From NCBI GenBank assembly GCA_913062675.1, contig CAJXWR010000007.1, forward strand, positions 1 to 45,640: 45,640 nt of DNA, in the 5' to 3' direction. Shown here piece by piece: positions 22,511 through 30,960 of this stretch (within the stretch, counting starts at the first letter, position 1; the number at the start of each line of letters is the position of its first letter). The DNA is from an uncultured Trueperaceae bacterium. Lineage in GTDB: Bacteria > Deinococcota > Deinococci > Deinococcales > Trueperaceae. The translations under genes were made by a program, and so were the position numbers. The notes below the pieces were generated by a model. The model ran no database searches, was not told where the DNA came from, and was given only the letters and a program-made list of their open reading frames with translations.

Positions 22511-23541
22511 CCCGCCCCTTTGGCTCCCGCTTCGTCCTCACGCTCGGCCTGATCGCCGTACTCGCCAGCGCCCTCGCGCAGGGACTCCCCGATGCCCTCA
22601 CCCAAGCCGAAGAACGAAGTGGCGTGGTGACTGCACGACTCGACCTCGAGGATGCACGCATCACCCAGGCACGCACGAACGCCGACCCGACCGCACTCCG
22701 GCTCGACGACCTGCAGGCCGCGCAAGGCGTCGCGATCGCCGAGGCGGAACTCCGCGCCGCCCGCTACGCCGCCTACGAAGAGATCGCCGGCGCGTACCTG
22801 CAGGTCCTCGAAGCGACCGCGCAAGCCAATCTCGCCCGCGAAGCGGTCGCCCTGTCCGAACAGGCGCTCGACATTGCCCGCATTCGCCGCGATCGCGGGG
22901 CCGCCACCGACCTCGACGTACGCGACGCGGAGAACGACCTCGCCTCGGCACGCAGTGACCTGACCGCCGCCACGCAGGGCGCCACGCTCGCCCAAGATGC
23001 CTACGCGAGCCTCGTGAACCTCACCGCGGACGCACTTCCCCCCGTCCCGGACGACCTGCTCGACGTACCCACGCCGAGCATGGAGGACGTCACGCGTCGC
23101 CTCGAGGAGGCACCCAACCTGCTTCGCGCCGTCCACGGCGTCGAACTCGCACGCCTCGCACTCGACCTCCTCGACCCGAGTTACGCCGCGCAACGCGACA
23201 TCGACGCCGCCGAGCTGCAAGTCACGCAGGCGGAAACGAGTCTGACGGAGGCGCGGCGCGGTCTCGCCCTGAACGCCCAGAGCCTCCTCGACGGCGTCGA
23301 GCGCGCACGCGACACCCTAGCGGTCGCCCGTCAAGCACTCGACAATGCGCGGGAACGTGACGACGTCGACGCCTCCAGGCTGGCCGCAGGCTTGATTGCC
23401 GACGTCGCCTACCAACGCACGCGACTCGCCACACTGCAAGCCGAACTCGCCGTGCTGCAAGCGCGCCACGGCGTCCTCCGCGCCCTCCTCACCCTGCAGC
23501 AAGGCACCGGCGTGGCCATCGAGGGTCTCGATGCGTTCTAA
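22507..23541 (+). CDS. TolC-like outer membrane efflux protein, second of two
   Basis: A 344-residue exported protein with an N-terminal signal (FVLTLGLIAVLASALAQG) and long helices of outer-membrane-factor type (YEEIAGAYLQVLEATAQANLAREAV, then RIRRDRGAATDLDVRDAENDLASA). The segment with G-A-x-T/x-L-D-V matches a recurrent OMF turn. At 344 residues it is clearly shorter than typical TolC (about 430-470), so the barrel region may be reduced. ATG 22507 overlaps the preceding stop (ATGA), and its end overlaps the adaptor start by 11 nt. Whether it forms mixed trimers with its neighbour is unknown. Confidence 0.75.
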   Translation: MTRPFGSRFVLTLGLIAVLASALAQGLPDALTQAEERSGVVTARLDLEDARITQARTNADPTALRLDDLQAAQGVAIAEAELRAARYAAYEEIAGAYLQVLEATAQANLAREAVALSEQALDIARIRRDRGAATDLDVRDAENDLASARSDLTAATQGATLAQDAYASLVNLTADALPPVPDDLLDVPTPSMEDVTRRLEEAPNLLRAVHGVELARLALDLLDPSYAAQRDIDAAELQVTQAETSLTEARRGLALNAQSLLDGVERARDTLAVARQALDNARERDDVDASRLAAGLIADVAYQRTRLATLQAELAVLQARHGVLRALLTLQQGTGVAIEGLDAF

Positions 23542-24784
23542 ACGCACACGCCCAGTCCTCCGGGCTCTCACCACCGCCTTGACGCTCGGCGCGCTCCTCG
23601 CCGCCTGCGGCAATCCAAGCGACGGGGACGCCACGACCGCACCCGCCACGACGGCGGCGCAGGCGCCCGAACCCGCCCGCCTCGTACGCATCGTGACGCC
23701 CGAACCCGGGACGCTCACCGCGACGCGCTCCGCATCCGCCCGCATTCAAGCCACGCGCGACGCGACCGTTGCGAGTGGCGCATCGGCCCGCGTGACCGAC
23801 GTCCTCGCCCGACCTGGCGACGAGGTGGCGCAAGGCCAGGTCGTCCTTCGCCTCGAAGCCGACCAGGCGCGCCTCAACCGCGACAGTGCCGCCCTCGCCG
23901 TCCGCCGCGCCGAAATCGATCTCGACCGCGCGACGCGCAGCAGCAGCGAAGGCGCCGAGCAGGCGCGCGCCTCCCTGCGCGCTACGGAGTCGAACGTCGC
24001 CACGCTCGAACGCCAAGCAGCCGAACTGCGGGACCTAGTCACCGCAGGCGGTGCTGCCCGTAGCGATCTCGAGACGCTCGAAGCCAACCTCGACGCCGCC
24101 CGCGCCAACCTCGTGCAGGCCCAGGATGCGGTCGCGCGTGCCGAACGCGCCGAGGCGGAAGACCTCGCCCTCCTCGAACTTGCGCTCGACTCCGCCCGCG
24201 TCGGCCTCCAACAGGCCGAGGATGCACTCGACGAGACCGAGGTGCGCGCTCCCTTCGATGGCGCCATCGCCGAACTCTTCGTCGAGGTAGGCGAGTTCGC
24301 CGGAGCCGGATCGCCCGTGTTCCGCATGCAGAGCATCAGCGAACGCGAAGCCGTCTTCGACGTTCCACCCGAAGCCGCCACCGGCCTCCTGGAGCAAGGG
24401 CAAGTTACGCTCCGCTATGCGGGTCGCGAGCTGACCGCCGACCTCACCGCCTCGGCCCGCCCGACGCAGCAGGAACGGCTCGTGCAGCTCACCGCCCGGC
24501 TCGACGAGGCGGATGCGCGCACCGTTCCAAGCGGCGCCCTCGCCGAAGTGCGCTACGACGTCACGCTCGCCGAGGGGCTCCTCGTCCCGTCGGGCGCCAT
24601 CGCCAGTGAAGGCGGCACCACGTGGGTGTACGCCGCGCAAGACGGCATCACGACGCGCCTCCCCGTCGACGTACTCGCCGAGGCAGGTGCGGTCGCCGCG
24701 GTGGACGGCATCGACACCACCCTCGACGTGATTCACCCCCGCCCGCTCGACGTTCGCGTCGGCACCCTCGTCAGGACCGACTGA
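23531..24784 (+). CDS. RND efflux periplasmic adaptor (membrane fusion lipoprotein)
   Basis: A 417-residue lipoprotein. The signal sequence ends in a lipobox, LLAAC, with Cys26. After a Thr/Ala-rich linker come the lipoyl/barrel-sandwich half-motifs: ATVASGASARVTDVLARPGDEVAQGQVVLRLE, then a long coiled-coil hairpin (about 120-230), then the second half EVRAPFDGAIAELFVEVGEFAGAGSPVFRM. A beta-barrel domain follows. This is the HlyD/AcrA-type adaptor linking pump and outer-membrane factor. It overlaps the previous gene by 11 nt and the pump gene by one base (TGATG). Confidence 0.88.
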   Translation: MRSKRTRPVLRALTTALTLGALLAACGNPSDGDATTAPATTAAQAPEPARLVRIVTPEPGTLTATRSASARIQATRDATVASGASARVTDVLARPGDEVAQGQVVLRLEADQARLNRDSAALAVRRAEIDLDRATRSSSEGAEQARASLRATESNVATLERQAAELRDLVTAGGAARSDLETLEANLDAARANLVQAQDAVARAERAEAEDLALLELALDSARVGLQQAEDALDETEVRAPFDGAIAELFVEVGEFAGAGSPVFRMQSISEREAVFDVPPEAATGLLEQGQVTLRYAGRELTADLTASARPTQQERLVQLTARLDEADARTVPSGALAEVRYDVTLAEGLLVPSGAIASEGGTTWVYAAQDGITTRLPVDVLAEAGAVAAVDGIDTTLDVIHPRPLDVRVGTLVRTD

Positions 24785-27700
24785 TGAAATCGCTCATCGC
24801 GTTCTTCGTCCGGCGCTACGTCTTCTCCATCTCGATCTTCGTCGCCGTCGTGTTCTTCGGCCTGTCGGCCGGGACGCGCCTCGGCATCGACCTGCTGCCG
24901 GAATTCGAGATTCCCATCGTCGCGGTCAACACGACCTACCCCGGCGCCGGGTCGCTCGAAGCAGCCGAACAGGTCAGCGAACCCATCGAAGACGCGATCG
25001 CCACGGTGCCGGGCGTGACCGACGTGACGAGTTTCAGCGGGGAAGGCTTCAGCTTCGTCATCGCCCAATTCCAGGAGAGCGTCGACGTCGACCAGGCCGC
25101 CATCGACGTCAAGCAGCGTGTCGATGCCATCGTCGAAGGCCTCCCGGACGGCGCCAACGATCCGGTCGTCCAAAAGTTCGATCCGGCCGATCAACCCATC
25201 CTCGCGGTCGCCGTGCAGGGTACCGGGCGTCCCATCCTCGACATCGAGACGTTCGCTGAGGACCTCATCGAACCCAGCCTGCAGCAGGTCGACGGTGTGG
25301 CCGACGTCGCCATCGTCGGTCCGCTCGAACGGCAGGTGCAAGTCCTCCTCGACCCCGCGGCCCTGCGCAGCTACGGACTCACCGCCCAACAGGTGACCGG
25401 CGCCATTGGTGCGGGCTCCACCACGCTTGCCGCCGGCAACCTCGAGGTGGGTGGGGAACGGATCCTTCTCTCGGTGCGTGACCGCCCCGGCAGCGCCGAG
25501 GACGTCGCCAACCTGGTGGTCGACCCCACCCGTGGCCTGCTCGTCCGCGACGTTGCGCGGGTGCGTGAAGCGGTCGCCGACCCCACCGCCTTCACCCGCC
25601 TGAATGGCGAACCCGTGGTCCTGCTCGAGGTTCGCAAGGTCTCCGATGCGAACGCCGTCTCCACCGCCAAGGCGCTCAAGCAACGCCTTGCCCGCATCGA
25701 CCTTCCCGAAGGGGTCGAAGCCACGGTCGTGAACGACACGTCGGTGTTCGTACAAACCTCGGTATTCGACACGCTGCGCGAGACGGGTCTCGCCACGCTC
25801 GCGGTCGCCATCGTCGTCCTGCTGTTCGTCGGTCGTCTCGGCTCCACGTTCAGCGTGGTGCTCGCCATCCCCATCACCCTCGCGGGGGCGATCATCATCT
25901 TCGGCCTGCTCGGATTCACCTTCAACACCGTCACGCTTCTCGCGGTGACGGTCGCGGTGGGCCTCGTGGTGGACGATTCGATCGTCATTGCCGAGAACAT
26001 TGCCCGCTGGAGGCGGAACGGTGCCAGCAAGATCGAGGCGGTCCTGGGCGGTGCAGGTGAGGTTTCGACCGCGGTGTTGAGCGCCACGCTGTCCCTCCTC
26101 GCCGTGTTCCTCCCCATCGCCTTCCTTCCCGGCTTGATCGGGCAGTTCTTCAGCCAGTTCGGTTTGTCCCTGGCCGCGACGATCTTCGTGAGTTACCTCG
26201 AGGCGTTGTTCTTCCTCACCGTACGTCTCGCGTACCTGCCCGACCCGCTCCCCGCGGGCCTGGGAGGCATCGGACAGGCGCTGGGTCGCCTCGGCCGTGA
26301 CGGCGCTTGGACGCTGCGCCGCTACGCCCACCCCCTCTTCTGGATCCTGGCCATCGCGCTTGCAGCCGTCGGCGCGTGGAACGGTGCCAGCAGCGAGGGG
26401 ATTCCCACCCTCCTCGGGTTCGATGGCGGTTCCATCATCGCGATCGGCGTGGGTGCCGGCGTGGGACTCGTTCTCGCGCTCACGCTTCCCATCGTCCTCC
26501 TTCTCGTGGGGTACCCGACCCGCATTCTTGCGGCCACCATCGGCGCGATCTTGCGGGGCGGTTTCGAGGCCACCGACGCCCTCGTCCGCTGGCTTCGGGA
26601 GCGGTACGCCGCCTCGCTGCGTGGCGTGCTCACGCCCGCCGGCAGCACCACGATCCTGATCGTTGCCGTCCTCCTGGTTGCCAGCCTTGGCTGGGTGTTC
26701 CCCCGCATCCAGTTCAACTTCGTGTCGCCCGTCGATGCGGGTGCGGTCGCGATCAACGTGGAGATGCCGCCCGGCACGCCGCTCGCGCGCACCGACGTGA
26801 TCTCCGCGGAGGTGGAGCGCCTCGCCGCGACCCACCCGTCCGTCGATCGCGTGCTCGCCAACGTGGGGAGTGGCGGGTTCCTCGGAACCGACAACGCCAC
26901 GCTCGCCTCCATCACCCTGGAACTCGTCGACCTCGGTGAGCGGGAGGGCTCGTCCTTCGACGTTGCCGACGACCTGCGTCCGGACGTCGAGGCGCTCCTG
27001 CGGCGCATTGCGCCCGAAGCGGACGTCACGGTCGGGAGTGACGACGGGGGCGCCGTCCCCGTCGAGACCGGGTTGTCCCTCACGCTGTACGGGGACGACC
27101 TGACGCTGCTCCGGGAGCGTGACGAGCTCGCGCGCGACATTCTTCGAGACAATCCCGACCTGCGCAACGTCGCCTCGAGCCTGGAAGGCAGCGTGCCCGA
27201 ACGCGTGTTCGTGCTCGACCGCGCCAACCTCGCCGGCACCGGCCTGACCGCTGCCGAGATTGGAGCGGCACTCCGGACCTACAACGTGGGTTCGCGTGCC
27301 GGATCGCTGGACGCGCAAGGGGAGGACGTCGCCATCCAAGTGCGGGTCGACCCACGCTTCATCGCCGACGAGCAAACCCTGCTCAGCCTGCCGATCTTCG
27401 CGCCCGCCCTCCAGACGTGGCTGCCGCTCAGCGAACTCGGTCAATTCGAAGTGCGTGCCGGTCCCGTCGCCATCGACCGGGCCGAACAGTCCTACATCAC
27501 GACGCTCACGGCCGACCTGGTCGCGGGCGCCCCTGGCGTATTCCAGGTGCGCGCCACCGTGGAAGAGGCGTTCGCCGAGGCGGGCGTGACGGACGAGCGC
27601 GTGCGGGTGGGTACCGGCGTGGGTCCCGACCTGCTCGGAGACCTTGTCCTCTACGGTCCCATCGCCTTCCTGCTCGCCATCGTCCTGAACTACCTCGTGA

Positions 27701-28227
27701 TTGCGAGTCAGTTCAACAGCTTCAAGTACCCGCTGTACCTGCTCGCCACGGTCCCCCTCGCCCTCGTTGGCGCCTTCTGGTTGTTCTTCCTCACCGGCAA
27801 GGCCCTTGACGTGATCAGCGTTCTGGGTGTGGTGATCCTGATCGGTCTCGTCACGAAGAACGCCATCCTGCTGCTCGACGTGGTGATGAGCGGGCTCGAC
27901 GAGGACGAAACGATCGAACAGGCGCTTGTGCGCGCTGGCCGGTTGCGTCTCCGGCCCATCCTGATGACCGCATTGACGGTCGTCATCATCAGCATTCCGC
28001 TCCTGGCGGGGCTGGGTGAAGGATCGGAGTTCCGGCAACCGCTCGGCCTCGTCATCGTCGGCGGGGTGGTCTCCTCCACCTTCCTCACCCTGTTCGTAGT
28101 GCCCGCCGCCTTCTACCGCTTCGAACGGCACCGCTTCCGCAGCGAACCGTTGCGAAGCGAACGGCGCCGCACCGCTCCCCTTCCGCGGGGGGTCACGCCC
28201 GCGGAGGGCGGAACGAGTGGCGATTGA
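24784..28227 (+). CDS. RND efflux pump (HAE1/AcrB-like) with an enlarged middle region
   Basis: A 1147-residue proton-driven inner-membrane pump, about 100 residues longer than AcrB. It starts IAFFVRRYVFSISIFVAVVFFGL and contains the two porter regions (PGAGSLEAAEQVSEPIEDAI; VDAGAVAINVEMPPGTPL). The TM4 relay VGLVVDDSIVIAENI has the paired Asp, and TM10-11 has GVVILIGLVTKNAILLLD. The extra residues lie between TM6 and TM7 (about residues 490-610, nt 26250-26610) and include at least two hydrophobic helices (LFWILAIALAAVGAW and a long Gly/Val/Leu segment) plus a charged loop. ATG 24784 overlaps the adaptor stop. Confidence 0.9.
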   Translation: MKSLIAFFVRRYVFSISIFVAVVFFGLSAGTRLGIDLLPEFEIPIVAVNTTYPGAGSLEAAEQVSEPIEDAIATVPGVTDVTSFSGEGFSFVIAQFQESVDVDQAAIDVKQRVDAIVEGLPDGANDPVVQKFDPADQPILAVAVQGTGRPILDIETFAEDLIEPSLQQVDGVADVAIVGPLERQVQVLLDPAALRSYGLTAQQVTGAIGAGSTTLAAGNLEVGGERILLSVRDRPGSAEDVANLVVDPTRGLLVRDVARVREAVADPTAFTRLNGEPVVLLEVRKVSDANAVSTAKALKQRLARIDLPEGVEATVVNDTSVFVQTSVFDTLRETGLATLAVAIVVLLFVGRLGSTFSVVLAIPITLAGAIIIFGLLGFTFNTVTLLAVTVAVGLVVDDSIVIAENIARWRRNGASKIEAVLGGAGEVSTAVLSATLSLLAVFLPIAFLPGLIGQFFSQFGLSLAATIFVSYLEALFFLTVRLAYLPDPLPAGLGGIGQALGRLGRDGAWTLRRYAHPLFWILAIALAAVGAWNGASSEGIPTLLGFDGGSIIAIGVGAGVGLVLALTLPIVLLLVGYPTRILAATIGAILRGGFEATDALVRWLRERYAASLRGVLTPAGSTTILIVAVLLVASLGWVFPRIQFNFVSPVDAGAVAINVEMPPGTPLARTDVISAEVERLAATHPSVDRVLANVGSGGFLGTDNATLASITLELVDLGEREGSSFDVADDLRPDVEALLRRIAPEADVTVGSDDGGAVPVETGLSLTLYGDDLTLLRERDELARDILRDNPDLRNVASSLEGSVPERVFVLDRANLAGTGLTAAEIGAALRTYNVGSRAGSLDAQGEDVAIQVRVDPRFIADEQTLLSLPIFAPALQTWLPLSELGQFEVRAGPVAIDRAEQSYITTLTADLVAGAPGVFQVRATVEEAFAEAGVTDERVRVGTGVGPDLLGDLVLYGPIAFLLAIVLNYLVIASQFNSFKYPLYLLATVPLALVGAFWLFFLTGKALDVISVLGVVILIGLVTKNAILLLDVVMSGLDEDETIEQALVRAGRLRLRPILMTALTVVIISIPLLAGLGEGSEFRQPLGLVIVGGVVSSTFLTLFVVPAAFYRFERHRFRSEPLRSERRRTAPLPRGVTPAEGGTSGD

Positions 28228-28230
28228 GAC

Positions 28231-28252
28231 GGGGGGCGCGTTCGCGCCCCCC
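28231..28252 (+). terminator. hairpin after the RND operon
   Basis: GGGGGGCGCG-TT-CGCGCCCCCC, a perfect 10-bp stem, followed by GCTTCCCG rather than a T-tract. It abuts the hppA promoter. Confidence 0.6.
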
Positions 28253-28260
28253 GCTTCCCG

Positions 28261-28269
28261 TGCTAGCAT
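28261..28269 (+). promoter_or_regulatory. extended -10 promoter (TGC-TAGCAT) of hppA
   Basis: TG, one base, TAGCAT, about 95 nt upstream of ATG 28372. The UTR shows nothing else recognisable. Confidence 0.5.
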
Positions 28270-28371
28270 CGCCGGCGGCCGCGGTCACCGACGTGACGCC
28301 GGTCGAACCACGGTTCGTCCGCCAAGTCGGTCGACAACCGCACTGTGAACTTCACACCCTTTGGAGGCTCC

Positions 28372-30459
28372 ATGGACGTTCTCGTGTTCCTCGTCCCCCT
28401 CGCTGCCGTCGTGGCGCTCGTCGCTGCCGGCCTGTTGGCCCGCAGCGTGCTCTCGTCGCCCGCCGGCAATCCCCACATGAACGAGATTGCCGACGCGGTG
28501 CGTCAAGGCGCAAGCGCCTACATGAACCGGCAGTACCGCACCATCCTCTACGTCGCCGTCGTCATCATCGCGTTGTTCGCCGTCGTCGCGCTCACGCGTG
28601 GTGACGCGAGCGAAACGACGCTGTGGTGGTGGACGACGATCGGCTTCGCCGTGGGCGCCCTGTTCAGCGCCATCAGCGGCTACGTGGGCATGAACGTCGC
28701 GGTGCGCGCCAACGTGCGCGTCGCGCAAGCGGCCCGCGACGGGCTCAAGGGCGCGCTCAAGATCGCCTTTGGTGGCGGCGCCGTGTCCGGCCTTGCCGTC
28801 GCTGGCCTCGCGCTGCTTGGCGTGTCCGGATTCTTCGTGCTGTTCGACGTGGTGCTCGGTCTCGAGAACCCCGTCGAACCCCTCGTCGGCTTCGCCTTCG
28901 GTGCGTCCCTCATCAGCCTGTTCGCGCGGGTGGGCGGCGGCATCTACACGAAAGCGGCCGACGTCGGTGCCGACCTCGTCGGGAAGGTGGAGGCCGGCAT
29001 TCCCGAGGACGACCCTCGCAACCCTGCCGTGATCGCCGACAACGTGGGTGACAACGTGGGCGACTGCGCGGGCATGGGTGCCGACCTGTTCGAGACGTAC
29101 GCCGTGACCGCCATCGGTGCGGTGTTCCTCGGTTACCTCCTGCCCGCCGGAGGGCACGTCGTCAGCAACCTCGTGACGTACCCCCTCGTGCTGGGCGCCA
29201 TCGCCATCGTCGCCTCCGTCATCGGCGTGCGTTTCGTGCGTCTCGGTGCGAAGGGCGACATCATGGCGGCCCTCAACCAGGGCGTGTACGTGAGTGCAGG
29301 CATCAGCGCCGTGGGGTTCCTCGTCGCGACGTGGGCCATGATGCCCAGCGCGATTGGCCTGCTCGGGCGTGAGGGTTGGTTCCCGATGTACCTCGCGTCG
29401 CTCGTCGGCATCGCCGTGACGCTGCTCCTCATGTTCATCACCGAGTACTACACCTCCACCGAGTACGCTCCGGTGCGCCGCATCGCGCAGGCCTCGGAGA
29501 CGGGCAGCGCCACGAACATCATCAGCGGCCTCGCGGTCGGCATGCAATCGACAGCCGGACCGGTCATCGTGCTTGCCCTCGCGACCTTCATTGCGTACCT
29601 GCTCGGGGGTCTCTACGGCATTGCCGTCGCCGCCGTCGCCATGCTCAGCGTGACCGGCATGATCGTCGCGATGGACACCTACGGACCCATCACCGACAAC
29701 GCCGGCGGAATCGCCGAGATGAGCGAACTGCCGCACGAGGTGCGCGAGAACACCGACGCGCTCGACGCGGTGGGGAACACGACGAAAGCAGTGACGAAGG
29801 GCTACGCCATCGGCTCCGCCGCGCTCGCCGCGCTCGTACTGTTCGCCGATTACGCCGAACGCCTCGACCTGGGCGAGTCCGCGTTCGTGCTCAACGATCC
29901 CCTCGTCGTCGTGGGCCTGCTGATTGGTGCCATGCTGCCCTTCCTGTTCAGCGCCTTCCTGATGGAGTCGGTCGGCAAGGCGGCGGGTGCCGTGATCGAA
30001 GAGGTGCGCCGCCAGTTCCGGGAGATCGCCGGAATCATGGAAGGTACGGCGAAGCCGGAGTACGGCAAGGCGGTCGACATCGTCACGAAGGCCGCCCTGC
30101 GTGAAATGGCGGTTCCAGGCATCATGGCCGTCGTCGCCCCCCTCCTCGTCGGTTTCCTCTTCGGACCCGTCGCGCTCGGGGGTCTCCTCATCGGGGTGAC
30201 CGTGTCGGGCCTGATGATGGCGCTCATGATGTCCAACGGCGGTGGCGCGTGGGACAACGCGAAGAAGTACATCGAAGATGGACATCACGGCGGCAAGGGC
30301 AGCGAGGCGCACGAGGCGTCCGTCGTCGGTGACACGGTGGGTGACCCCTACAAGGACACTGCCGGTCCCTCCATCAACCCGCTCATCAAGGTGATCAACA
30401 CCGTTGCGTTGATCTTCGCGGGTCTCATCGCAAGCGTGGGCGGCATCCTCAACTTCTAA
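28372..30459 (+). CDS. hppA: K+-independent H+-translocating membrane pyrophosphatase
   Basis: A 695-residue membrane-embedded pump that couples pyrophosphate hydrolysis to proton export, with about 16 hydrophobic helices. The catalytic signature [22 protein letters not shown] and [13 protein letters not shown] lies at about residues 200-235. The [10 protein letters not shown] motif at about 469 has Lys where K+-dependent enzymes have Ala, so this should be the K+-independent proton-pumping type. A second acidic cluster, [16 protein letters not shown], and [20 protein letters not shown] close the active site. GGAGG lies 5 nt before ATG 28372. It is monocistronic, with a strong terminator. Confidence 0.95.
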   Translation: MDVLVFLVPLAAVVALVAAGLLARSVLSSPAGNPHMNEIADAVRQGASAYMNRQYRTILYVAVVIIALFAVVALTRGDASETTLWWWTTIGFAVGALFSAISGYVGMNVAVRANVRVAQAARDGLKGALKIAFGGGAVSGLAVAGLALLGVSGFFVLFDVVLGLENPVEPLVGFAFGASLISLFARVGGGIYTKAADVGADLVGKVEAGIPEDDPRNPAVIADNVGDNVGDCAGMGADLFETYAVTAIGAVFLGYLLPAGGHVVSNLVTYPLVLGAIAIVASVIGVRFVRLGAKGDIMAALNQGVYVSAGISAVGFLVATWAMMPSAIGLLGREGWFPMYLASLVGIAVTLLLMFITEYYTSTEYAPVRRIAQASETGSATNIISGLAVGMQSTAGPVIVLALATFIAYLLGGLYGIAVAAVAMLSVTGMIVAMDTYGPITDNAGGIAEMSELPHEVRENTDALDAVGNTTKAVTKGYAIGSAALAALVLFADYAERLDLGESAFVLNDPLVVVGLLIGAMLPFLFSAFLMESVGKAAGAVIEEVRRQFREIAGIMEGTAKPEYGKAVDIVTKAALREMAVPGIMAVVAPLLVGFLFGPVALGGLLIGVTVSGLMMALMMSNGGGAWDNAKKYIEDGHHGGKGSEAHEASVVGDTVGDPYKDTAGPSINPLIKVINTVALIFAGLIASVGGILNF

Positions 30460-30477
30460 ACCTGCCTGCCAACCATG

Positions 30478-30520
30478 CGCGCCGCGTATCGGGACGTCCC
30501 GATGCGCGGCGCGTTTACTT
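30478..30520 (+). terminator. intrinsic terminator after hppA
   Basis: Outer stem CGCGCCGCG (30478-30486) with CGCGGCGCG (30505-30513), one T-G pair, then inner ATCGGGAC/GTCCCGAT. It is followed by TTTACTT. Confidence 0.85.
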
Positions 30521-30646
30521 GCTCCCAAAATGGAACCGCCCCGCGCAAGTCGGGGGGTAAGGGGTGGTGGGCGCGCGACGGGGGGGTCAAGCGCGCCCAC
30601 CGGTGGATGGGGTGGGGCGGGGCCGTGGGGACGGCCCCAACTGAAG

Positions 30647-30674
30647 AGTATACCCCCCACGCGCCGCTTTGCAA
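30647..30674 (-). promoter_or_regulatory. strong sigma-70-like promoter on the minus strand, no downstream gene
   Basis: TTGCAA (30674-30669), 16-bp spacer, TATACT (30652-30647). Predicted start near 30642-30641, at the foot of the 30619-30638 hairpin. Downstream lie only the hairpin cluster and the hppA 3' end. Confidence 0.5.
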
Positions 30675-30947
30675 GCAACGCATTTCACCGCGCGTTCGGG
30701 TGCCTGGGCGTACCCTTTGTCTTGAAGGGAGGTTCGCCCATCGACGAACCCAAGAACGATCCCTCGAGCGAAGCCCCTCGACCCCACTAGAGGCTCAACC
30801 GCTCATCCTGAACGGCCCACACCGGGCGACCGAAGAAGGAGGCGACCGAGCGAGAAGAGGTGATCGAGGGACTTCGTTCGTCAAGCCTCCAAAACGAAAG
30901 ATTTACCCGGATTTCCCCGCTGCGAGCGGGGATTCGTCGTCTCGGGG

Positions 30948-30953
30948 TAGCCT
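30948..30953 (+). promoter_or_regulatory. -10 element TAGCCT, leaderless promoter of the GNAT pair
   Basis: TAGCCT, 7 nt, GTG 30961. It fixes the start of the first GNAT gene and excludes a much longer in-frame extension into the hairpin region. Confidence 0.6.
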
Positions 30954-30960
30954 GTCGCGC

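Larger units (their letters stand above)
30514..30960. other. about 450 bp intergenic region: hairpins, G-quadruplex tracts, antisense promoter; no gene supported
   Basis: From 30539 to 30658 the sequence is packed with inverted repeats. They are CCCCG/CGGGG (30539-30555); GGGGGGTA (30552-30559) with TACCCCCC (30651-30658); an 11-bp stem (30566-30576 with 30591-30601); and an 8-bp stem GGGGCCGT/ACGGCCCC (30619-30638). The first two compete for the same bases. A tight G-quadruplex motif with four G4 tracts lies at 30609-30630. On the minus strand TTGCAA-16 bp-TATACT (30674-30647) would drive a transcript toward hppA. The part 30660-30945 has a 7-bp hairpin CCCCGCT/AGCGGGG near 30916-30932 and no convincing coding frame. 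Confidence 0.55.

Noticed and set aside
24733-28269. Very long open frame on the minus strand opposite the RND pump
   Set aside because: High GC removes stop codons in the antisense frame. The translation is charged low-complexity sequence without motifs, and the plus-strand gene is an unambiguous RND pump.
30539-30658. Known housekeeping RNAs (SRP RNA, tmRNA, RNase P RNA)
   Set aside because: The conserved sequence blocks I know for these RNAs are absent on both strands.
28285-30678. Long minus-strand open frame opposite hppA
   Set aside because: Shadow of the hppA coding frame; His/Asp/Glu-rich without domain patterns.
30724-30790. Short frame after GGGAGG at 30727-30732
   Set aside because: The only codon at the right distance is ATC (30740), the peptide would be 16 residues, and nothing supports translation.
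30475-30960. N-terminal extension of the first GNAT gene
   Set aside because: The frame is open only because of GC bias, crosses the hppA terminator, and the GTG at 30961 has a -10 at the expected distance.
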